Shown here in pieces: positions 8,814-17,354 of a DNA stretch of 23,155 nucleotides. Source of the stretch: Acanthamoeba castellanii str. Neff (lineage: Eukaryota; Discosea; Longamoebia; Acanthamoebidae). A program made the position numbers and the translations under genes. Position 1 is the first letter of the stretch, and each line of letters opens with the position of its first letter. The stretch covers positions 142,066-165,220 of the forward strand of contig NW_004457244.1 of assembly GCF_000313135.1 (NCBI RefSeq), given 5' to 3'. The notes under the pieces are model-generated. The model made no database searches and had not been told where the DNA came from. It worked only from the letters and a program-made list of their open reading frames with translations.

Positions 8814-11800
8814 TCAGCTGTACTTGAACTCGACCACGACGAGGTACTTGATCAACAGCTGCGCGACGTCGTACACGATGAACTCGTTGTAGAGCAGACT
8901 CGTGTTCGACGTGCCCGTCGGCACCGGCTTGCCCAGCGGCACCACCGTTCCATCCGTCCTGCGTCAACCACCCAACCACCAACCAACCACCCAACCGCAG
9001 CAACGTGTAAGTGACATCATCTCCATCGTCATACCATCATCATCATCATGAGGGGCGCATGGTGGAGTGTACATGGTGACGTTCTCGGCGGGGTCGGGTC
9101 CGGTGGCGCCGCAGCCCTTGGTGGAGTCGAAGCCGGGCTTGTTGGCGTTCATGAACTCGGCCTGCGTGCAGTCGTACGTCTTGCCCAGGGCCACGCGCGA
9201 GAGCAGCATCACGCCCACCGGGTTCTCGCGGCTCGCGTGACAGTAGTTGGCGCTCTTCGTCACCAAGTCCGCAAAATAGACTGCGTACACCATCCACACA
9301 GCAACAAATATATCGTCAACATCATCATCATCACCTTCTTCTTCTTCTTCTTCTTGAATGAAGCTGTGATGAGGTGCGCACCTCCTTTTCCGAACATGTA
9401 ACCGGTCGAGGGGGCTTCAGGCGGCGCAATACGAAGACCCTAAGGGGAAAGAAGCGATTTGGTTGATTGGCTCGCGGCTACGTGCGGTTAGGGTTGTTTC
9501 GGCCGAAAGAGCGTACCTGCGAGAGGATGCCCATCCAGTTCGTGAGCCGCGAGCCGTGCCACAGCAGCTGCTGGTTGCCCAGCGCCGCGTAGGGCTTGAA
9601 CCGCTCCTCCTCGCCCGGCCGCTCCACCGCGTACAGCTCCTGCGACGCGAAGAACGAAGAACGAAGAAGAGCCCCCCCCCTCGTCAGTGAATGAAGCCAA
9701 AAGCGAAGGCGGAGAAAGGGCAAACCTTGAGGCGGAGCTTGTAGCTGGTGTGCGTGGGCGCGTGGGTGTTCTTGACGTACTGGGCGACGATGCTCCAGTC
9801 CCGGCTGTTACGGTCGACGGGCTCGAGGGTGGTGTTGAGGGCCTTGTAGGAGGAGTCGATCGGGTGCTCGCCCGACACGGCGCTGCCCTTCAGCAGCGAC
9901 GTGGCGATCTCGATGTCGCCCAGCGCCTCGAGCATGGCCATCTTCTTCTTCAGCTGCTTGTTCGTGTCCAGCACCGGCGGTCGGCCCATGCCAAAGTCGT
10001 GACTGGCCACACACACACGAGTGAGCTGATCGGCCGAATGGAGGAGTGCGGGGGGGGGAGAGCGTACGGGATGAGCGAGTAGAACTCGTTGGTGAGCTCG
10101 GTGAGCTTGGCCTTGTTGATGGGGGCGCGGCCTAGCACCTTCTCGATCTTCTTCAGCACACCGTAGCCCTTGTTGATGTGATTCTTCTTCAACTTGCCTG
10201 CACGTTCATTCAACACCGTGTTAGAAGAAAAAGAACGAAGACCGAAGAACGAAGAAAAGAATGAAGGTGCACCGAGAGGCATCTTGTTGATGTCAAACTC
10301 CATCTCAACGAGCGTCTCCTTCATCATGCTGAGGTTGCAGATGAGCTTGACCAGGTACTGCAGGCGGTCGTCGAGCTTGCATTCGATGTCTCCGTCGTCA
10401 TCCACCTTCTTCAGCGCCTTCTTCTGCTTCTCCACCGCGTCGTCCTGCAGCACGCCAAGCCACACGCAACGACCAACCGCCGCACGACACGCACGTCACA
10501 CACCACACCACACCCACACGTGTGTTTCACGTTCAGCGTCAGGCCACAAGTGAGAGAAATCAAATCTGTAGCGGCGCGTACGTCATCGTCGTCGTTGGCG
10601 CCGTAGTCGAGCTCGACCATGGTGTACTTGCCCTTGACGGGCTCGAAGTTGGCCCGGTCGTCAAAGTCATTGCCGGTCTTCTCGCGGAACCTGTTGTCGC
10701 CCCCCAAACCGATGCCCGTCGCGCATGAGAATCGAGAGAGAGAGAGAGAGAAGCGCGTGTCGTGTCGTGTCGTGTGTTGCATGGGCGCGTGCTTGTACTT
10801 TTTGTCGAACTCTCTCTTGGCCTTGTCCACGCTGGAACCGCACGCGACCAGCTTGCTCTGGCCGATCGCTCCCACTGTGTTCGAACAAGTGAGTTGGGTC
10901 AGTCCACCACGCACAACACGACACGACACGACACACGGCCAGCGACGTGGCACACATACCGCGGCCCCATCTGGTCCACACCCAGAAGCTCTTCTTGTTG
11001 TCGTCCTCGAGCAGCTGCAGGACGTAGAACTTGTTGTTGTTGTGCGAGATGTTCGTCTGACCGCCGAGAACAACGAGAAGAAGAAGAGATGAGTTGGTCT
11101 CTCGACGAGGTCTACCCCCGCAATCAACTCTCAATTTACCAACGAAGTTAAGTTACCTGGTTGAGCATGACGTCGTAGATGTCGTCTTCCTCTTCATAGA
11201 TGTGCGCCTGCGTGACCGGATTTGACAAATGGAGAATGAATGAGGTGAATGCTCTCATGATTTGATTGGGCAGCGCGCGCGAGAGAGAGAGAGCGGTGTA
11301 CCCCTTTCTGTACGTGGGCGGGAGCGTTGGGGTCCACCGCAGATCGGCCCTTCTTGATCAGCTTCACTTTCTTGGACGATGACGACGACGAGAAGATGAC
11401 GAGCTGGGCGGCGCCTTTCGCTTCTCTGTTGTTTGTCGGCCACCCGCACACGCAAACGTTTAACACCAAACGTGAGATCGCGTGACACTCACCGCCCATC
11501 TGAGACGACGGGAGAGCAAACAACGTACTCGTGGGCGCTTCCTCCTCCTCCTCTTCCTCTTCTTCGTCGTCGTCGGCCTCGCCAAAGGGGTTGAACTTGG
11601 CGGCGCTGAGCATCTTGCCCTGCTTAACACTTCCCCGTCACCCAGTCATCCCTGTGTGTGTGTGTGTGTGCCCGAGAGGTGCTCGGGTGAGCGAGACGCT
11701 GAGGCCAGAGTGGCGAGAAAGCGAGAGCGCGTACGTGACGAGCGGGATCTTGAGGCGCGAGGCTGCCTCGAGCACCTCCGAGTCGTCCTTCTCTTTGTTG

Positions 11801-12139
11801 GAGCACACCACGAAGTCGACCTGGCGTGGCCCATGATAAAGAATTGATTTGAATTGTTAATTTAATTCAATGCCGGTTGATTATGTTGGGATTTACAAAA
11901 TGGTGAAGGGCGGGCACCTTTGGATTTACGTTTTCGACGGGACAGCCTCCATGAGAGACTACTTTCTCGATGAGATCGTCGCGCACCTTCTTTGTGTAGG
12001 ATCGCGGTGCGATAGTGATTATCTGGTCGTCGAACACAGCCGGCTTCTTGGTGCACTTCATTGGTACCTCGCTCTTTGTGTGGGCTTTCTGCAATTCGCA
12101 ATTTGATCCCAACGCGTTCGCGCCAAATTGATTGCGCAT
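8814..12139 (-). CDS. Poly(ADP-ribose) polymerase, BRCT-WGR-PRD-catalytic
   Basis: Fifteen exons: 12139-11918, 11820-11735, 11651-11493, 11423-11302, 11207-11157, 11056-10960, 10874-10799, 10690-10582, 10444-10273, 10197-10068, 10002-9726, 9639-9517, 9439-9382, 9280-9073 and 8958-8814, about 678 residues. Domains: BRCT (about 35-125, ending IPLVTDDW), an acidic linker, WGR (about 205-300, with WVWTRWGR and KTGNDFDD), the helical regulatory domain (about 325-440) and the ADP-ribosyltransferase. The H-Y-E triad is present: LLWHGSR (His529), VYFAD (Tyr563) and LLYNEFIVYD (Glu656), which predicts poly- rather than mono-ADP-ribosylation. No zinc fingers are seen. It uses NAD+ at DNA breaks in the nucleus. 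Phase holds everywhere except exon 3, where two bases appear to be missing near 11630. A later ATG at 12061 is an alternative start. Confidence 0.93.
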
Positions 12140-12223
12140 ATTTTCCACGAATTAATTAAAAAGAGGAAATGCTTGTTTCTTTTTTGAATTTACTTCAATT
12201 GAGAGTAGGCTTCCGCCGGCAAG
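12140..12223. promoter_or_regulatory. Shared divergent promoter, PARP / phosphatase
   Basis: An 84-base AT-rich gap between divergent start codons, much more AT-rich than its flanks, with GAATTAATTAAAAAG at about 12149 and a TTTCTTTTTTGAATTTAC stretch at about 12176. It presumably drives both genes. If the PARP start is 12061, the gap is 162 bases. Confidence 0.55.
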
Positions 12224-13766
12224 ATGAAGAGCAACCAAGTCCAGAAAGTGTCGGACGTGCCCAAGTTCCTCGACTCGTTCGATACCTTCCTTCTGGATTG
12301 TGATGGTAGGTTTCATCATGCCGCACAAATGAGCGATTCATCTCACACCTCATTTCATCTTCCGCCCAATTCCGCAGGCGTGTTGTGGCGAGGCTCAACC
12401 CTGTTGCCGCACACCAAGGAAGTCCTCCAGCAGCTTCGCTCCATGGTGCATATTATTTTTTTATTCATTTATATACATATTTATATATTTATGTATATCC
12501 TTTGTTTTTTGGATGCGTGTGCTGTGTCGTGCAGGGCGTGCGTTATTTATAAATAATTATATTATTGGTACTAAATTATATTTTTAATGCACAATCGTGT
12601 AGGGCAAGCGTCTGTTGTTTGTGACGAACAACAGCACCAAGTCGCGCGAGGACTACAAGAAGGTGTTTGCCAAGTTCGGGATCGAGGTGTCGGCCGACGA
12701 GGTCATCTCGTCGTCGTCGGCCGTCGCCCACTACCTCAAGGACGAGGCCCACTTCACCAAAACCGCCTACGTCGTCGGCGAGGCCGGCATCACCCGCGAG
12801 CTCGACGCCCTGGGCATCTCCTGGATCGGCGGTGTCGTACGTAGTCTGCTCTTGCCTGTGTGCGGCGCGTTCTTGCGCGGCGCTGTGTGCGTGTGCGGTG
12901 TGCGGTGGCGCGTGGTGCGCCTCGTTAACTGGAGCTTCGCAGGACCACAAGGAGAACATGACCATGCAGGAGCTGGAGCACATTGAACTTGATCCTCGGG
13001 TTCGTCCCTGCTTCTTCTTCTTCTTCTTCTTCTCCGCATCTCGCTCACTGTCGTGTTGCATGTCGTTGGTCGTGTTGTATCCTTCGTGGCTGATGTTGTG
13101 CAGATCGGAGCTGTGGTGGTCGGGTACGCGCTTGGTCGTTTGGGTTTTGAAGTGTCTATTGTTTGCCAAAGGCTCACCGAAGCTGGCGCGCGCGTGTGCA
13201 GGCTGGACACCAACATCAACTACCGGAAGGTCGCCTACGCGCAGCTCCACCTCCGAAACCGCCCCGAGACCCTCTTCCTCGCTACCAACGCCGATTCCAC
13301 CTTCCCCTCCGCTGGCCACATGCTGCCCGGTACGCACATAAACCGCGCCATTCCCGCTCGCGCTAGCTCTTCTCATGAAAAAACACTCACCATTGTGTGT
13401 CGCGTGTGTCGTGTGTGTCGCGTGTGTTGCACAGGCTCTGGCACGATGGTGGCCATGGTGGAGGCGTGTAGCGGCCGCAAGGCGTTGGTTATCGGCAAGC
13501 CCAGCAAGACCCTGATCGATCTCGTCGTCCACCAGTACGGCCTCGACAAGGAGCGCACGTGCATGGTGGGCGACCGGCTCAACACCGACATCCAGTTCGG
13601 CCTCAACGGCGGCATCTCTACGCTGCTCGTCTTGACCGGCGTCACCACCGAAGAAGAGCTCATGAGCCCCGACAACCCCACTCACCCTCACCACTACATT
13701 CCCGCCTTTGGCGATCTCCTTCTTGCCTCGTCTTCTTCTCATCTTCTTCTTCGTAATACAACGTAA
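12224..13766 (+). CDS. HAD-family phosphoglycolate / 4-nitrophenyl phosphatase
   Basis: Seven exons (12224-12305, 12378-12445, 12603-12836, 12943-12999, 13104-13123, 13202-13329, 13435-13766) give 306 residues, the usual size of the PGP/PNPase family. HAD motif I is LLDCDGVLW (Asp25 nucleophile, Asp27). Motif II is LFVTNNS. Motif III is the Lys in VIGKPSK. Motif IV is CMVGDRLNTDI. The cap domain has AVVVGLDTNINYRK, close to animal PGP. The enzyme hydrolyses 2-phosphoglycolate (from oxidised DNA ends or metabolic side reactions) and related phosphoesters in the cytosol. Exon 5 is only 20 nt and its phase is required. The first intron is AT-poor, but the second (12446-12602) is strongly AT-rich. 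It is divergent from PARP and convergent with NAE1, 56 bases apart. Confidence 0.92.
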
Positions 13767-13822
13767 CGTGTAGAAGACATTCAACATTGTTTTTTGGAGA
13801 AAGTGTGCTGGTAGCAGCACGT

Positions 13823-15944
13823 TTACAGTTCGAGGGAGGTGGTGGTCGAGTTGATGCCGTTGTAGATGAAGGTGTTGTTGATCGGCAGCCACTGGGCGGT
13901 GATCACCTTGATGGCCTCCTGCGACGCGACGCCGCCCATCAGCGAGGCGACGTTGTGCAGCTCCGAGCCACCGAACCGGCACGTCTCGTGCACGACGGCC
14001 TCGCTCACGAGCGACGTGTCGAGCGACAGCTCCTTGAGCAAGCCCTCCACCTGCTCCTTGAGCAGCGGCACGTCCGCCAGGACCTGGTCGTTGGTCCAGC
14101 CGGGCAGGCGGCCGTGCGCCGCGTAGAAGCGATCGACGGCCCGCAGCACCACGTACCACGGCAGGTTGCCCTCGGGGTCGGAGAGCGCCTCGCCTGCCGC
14201 CCCGCGTGTGACGTCAGCAGACCAAGGGAGGAAAGGAAAAAGAAGGAAAAAGAAAGAAAAGGAGTGGTGGTACCGAGCTCGGCGGCGTTGGCGGTGGCGG
14301 GGTCGTACTCCTGGGCGAGGGAGCGGATGCGGAGCACCCGGAGGAAGAGCGAGTTGCGGCTGACGTGGCGCACGTACTCGTCGCTGATGGTGCGGGTGGG
14401 GGCCAGCTCGCGCACGATGCTCGCCACCTCGGCCGCGTCAGCAACCGCCTACGATTTGCGCGACAACACAACAACTTTCTACGTCAGCATGTTGCGCTGC
14501 GCTGCATGTGTGTCGTGTCGTGTCGTTGGTCGCGTGAAAGGCGAGAGGGCAGCGGGACTGGACCTTTTCCTGGTAGACCTGAAGGAGCGCGACGTAGGTG
14601 TTGGTGTCGGCGTTCATGTCGGGAATGGAGCCGAGGAGCGGCAGCACGTGATGCCTCTCGACGAAGCGCGCGATGGCGGCAACCACGAGCCAGAAGTCGG
14701 CCGAGTCGGCGGTCGGGTTGCGCGCCTTGGGGTCGTCGAGCACCGACTGCACCTCGTAGGGCACCGCGAAGGGGGTCCACGCCTTGAACGCGGCGGCGAT
14801 GGCCTCCTCGAAGTTGAGCTCGTTCTCGTGCTGGCCCTCTCGCAGCTGCTCCTTGAACAGGGCCTTCTCGTCGCGAGTCTCGGGCGCCTTGCCGCCGTGC
14901 TCGGCGCGCCACTTCTGGAGCTGCTTGACCAGCAGCACGATGAACGGCACGTGGCTGTAGTGGTGCGAGTCGAGCTCGGCCATGTTGATGGCCTCGGCGA
15001 ACTTGATCAGCTCGTCCCACGGCTCGTACACGCGCAGGTCGTCGGGAGCATCATCCGGCTTCGACTCCACGACTGTCACACGTTGTGCCGTGTGCGGTAT
15101 TTCAGTCAGCAGCACGACACACACGCACACCACACGCACACGACAACACACACACAAACACGATGTAGAGGAGGCGCACTGGTGTGTTCGGGGACGGTGA
15201 GGCGGAGGTAGCCGACGAAGCCGTAGGAGCGGCAGGCGAAGAGGGGAATGTTGTGCGCGTAGAGGAAGGCGGCGAGCTTGAGCAGCGCCTTCTCGGACAC
15301 GTTGGTGGCGATGACGAGGGTGAAGCGGCCGAAGAAGGAGACGTCCTCCTCGATGATGGCCTCGGCGTCCTTGTCCACGGCGGTACCGTTCACGAACTCG
15401 TTGAGCTCGTTGAGGAGGTGGGTAGTGGCCTCGGCCCTCGACTTGCCCAGGCTGGCGAAGTCGAGGAAGAAGTTGTTGCCGAGATCGGACGCCTGCACCT
15501 TGTGGCCATCGACGATCGTGAACGAGCCGATGCCTGCACCACACGATTGATTGATTTTGCGAATGATTATTGTTGATTTTTAAGTGAAGACCATCACTTC
15601 ATCACATTGGGCAAAAGCGAGATACGCAGCGCAGGCGACCTGCGGGAGTAGCATTAAAGTGGAAATGGATGGCTCTCGTACCAGGCAGAACAAGATTCTT
15701 GAGGATCTCAGTTCCAGTAGCGCTGGCATTAATGAGGCAGACCTTCGCGTTCTCAAGACGCTGCTGACCATCAGCGCCCCACAGCCTAAATCAAACACAC
15801 GATTTTTAACCATTTACTTGGCTCAAATAAATCAAACAATTGGCCTTCTAGCGGCAACCATCAGTCACGCGTGGGCATCGATTCGTACCTGAGCTGCCTG
15901 TCGTACTTCTCCTCCTTCTTCTTGTCGATGGCCTGTGCCTCCAT
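13823..15944 (-). CDS. NAE1: NEDD8-activating enzyme E1 regulatory subunit (NAE1/APPBP1)
   Basis: Six exons (15944-15889, 15785-15682, 15533-15180, 15072-14564, 14448-14274, 14193-13823) give 522 residues in phase. The start KYDRQLRLWG, then [20 protein letters not shown] and GSFTIVDG, are the ThiF/E1 Rossmann signature of the APPBP1 family. [25 protein letters not shown] and the C-terminal [19 protein letters not shown] with FIYNG are equally typical. With UBA3 it forms the heterodimer that adenylates and transfers NEDD8 to UBC12 for cullin neddylation; this half lacks the catalytic cysteine. Start chosen at Met 15944, which places KYDRQLR about 13 residues in, as in homologues. The open frame continues upstream but without the family pattern. 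Confidence 0.95.
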
Positions 15945-16036
15945 TTCGTCGTATGCTCGTTCTGCCAGAAATGCACCCAAACCGCGTTTGATTTGTTCGC
16001 CCTTCTGTGCACACACAGAAATGAATTCACTGATAG

Positions 16037-16054
16037 TTTATTTTTAATTTTATT
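16037..16054 (-). terminator. Paired AATAAA signals downstream of the thioredoxin-like gene
   Basis: The minus strand carries two AATAAA motifs (about 16054-16049 and 16042-16037), 33-50 bases past the TAG stop at 16087, in an AT-rich 140-base gap before the NAE1 start. Confidence 0.5.
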
Positions 16055-16086
16055 TGTTATTTCTTGTTCTCTTTTTTAGCGAGCGA

Positions 16087-16679
16087 CTACTCGTTGAGGA
16101 GCCAGGACTCTTCATGAACCCAGTCCGTCAGCTCGCGATCACTGACATGACCAGAGACGCGGCGAGCCTCCTGCCCACGCGAGTAGGCCAGGATGACCGG
16201 CCACCGCGGGTGGTGTTCCGTGCGGGCCGCGGCCGCGGCAGCCGACGGCGCTACATGAAGCCGTTGGGCCAGGTCGGGATGTGCCTTCACGTCGAGCACC
16301 CGCATGACGCACCTCCCGGCCGTCCTCAGCACTTGATGCTTCAGCTTCTCCTCCGTGTCAGCGTACTTGGCCCGCTCGTCTCTGTGTACTACACGTGTGA
16401 GCCGCTACGCGGTACGAGAAGCAGCTGAATCGAAGAAGCAAAGGTAACGCACCCGGGCACGCAGTAGATGAAGACGGGCAGCTTGATGTGGCCCTTGTCA
16501 TGAATGACGTCGGTGAAGTTGATGTTCGTCAGCTCGTCCACCGCCGCTGGCTCTGGCGCAGCCGCGTCGCTGGCATAGCCTGGCGCTGGCACGTTGGCAA
16601 GGCCTCGACGTGGCACCACATCGGCCCGCGTGTCGTGCGGCCCACGGCGTAGGAGGTGGTTGGCAGCAGAGACTCGCCG
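16087..16679 (-). CDS. Thioredoxin-fold protein, 5' end unresolved
   Basis: Two exons are clear: upstream to 16453 (open to 16679) and 16381-16087. They splice in phase across GTGCGTT...ACACAG. The segment order fits a thioredoxin fold: strand KLPVFIYCVPGD, helix AKYADTEEKLKHQV, strand CVMRVLDVKAHPDLAQRLHV, strand WPVILAYSRGQEARRVSGHV, helix DRELTDWVHE. Only one Cys is at the active-site position (YCVPGD), so a CxxC redox motif is absent. The segment before it is Arg-, Ala- and Ser-rich and lacks acidic residues at first (RRVSAANHLLRRG, RRGLANVPAPGYASD), as in mitochondrial presequences. No Met exists in this open stretch; an in-frame ATG at 16694 is separated by a TAA at 16682-16680. The start must be in an unseen exon, or the TAA is an error. 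Confidence 0.6.
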
Positions 16680-16694
16680 TTACGCAGAAGACAT

Positions 16695-17354
16695 GCAGGG
16701 AAGGCGCTACGCGAGCTCGAAAGATGGAACGCTCGTCTGCTCACTAACGCATGCCAACGAACAGAAACGTGGGTGATGCAGACGGTGGGTGGGTGCACAA
16801 CAGCGTTGCTTGCGACTTTGATCGATTTGATTCGAGTAGGGGGTGTGGAAAGGCAGCAGGCTCTGTACCTTGGAGGGGGTGCCACGATGGGCGAAGAAAG
16901 CTGTGGTCACTCTGGCGCGTGTGGTTTGCATTGGGTGGTTCTTGTGGCAGAGATGTGGTAAAGGTTCCAGTTATGCACTAGCACCGTGGCAAGCGAGAGC
17001 ACCGCTGACGTCAGCCCGTGTTGGCCACTTCTAGCTCTCTTTCGGCATGGATTTCGTCTGCGTCCCTTCGCGCAAGTTACGCGGAACAGGTCCAAGCTCT
17101 GAGGTCGTTGAGGACGCAAGGTGGTCCAGTGCAGTGTTAGTGTTGTCCCCGTCGCAGGGACCACCTCAAGCAGAATGGCTCCAACCTCAGCTGCCTTGTT
17201 GCTTCTTTTCTTTTTGTTTTCTTTTCGGATTCTGAGAGGTCTGGCTTTTCTTCCGCCCTTTTTCTCGTAGTTCTTTTGGCCGGCATCCTTCAACTTTCTT
17301 TCTCGATTTTACACGATCGACTCCGCGTGTAGAGCCAGAACCATCAGATCAGGG
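16695..17354. other. Intergenic region between divergent genes
   Basis: No supported gene. It should hold the missing 5' exon and promoter of the thioredoxin-like gene (minus) and the promoter/5' UTR of NOC2 (plus). Near 17,190-17,310 the plus strand is pyrimidine-rich (TTGCTTCTTTTCTTTTTG, CTTTCTTTCTCG), which suits a leader. A minus-strand open frame at 17,293-16,907 starting MKDAGQKNYEKKGGRK is basic and low-complexity; I do not call it. Confidence 0.5.

Noticed and set aside
12576..14159. Minus-strand 527-codon open frame
   Set aside because: It is antisense to phosphatase exons 3-7 and overlaps the NAE1 last exon in the wrong frame.
13787..15211. Plus-strand 474-codon open frame
   Set aside because: It is antisense to well-supported NAE1 exons and crosses their introns; it has no recognisable domain.
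16907..17293. Minus-strand basic open frame beginning MKDAGQKNYEKK
   Set aside because: It lies in a pyrimidine-rich putative NOC2 leader, is low complexity, and has no splice link to the thioredoxin-like exons that I could show.
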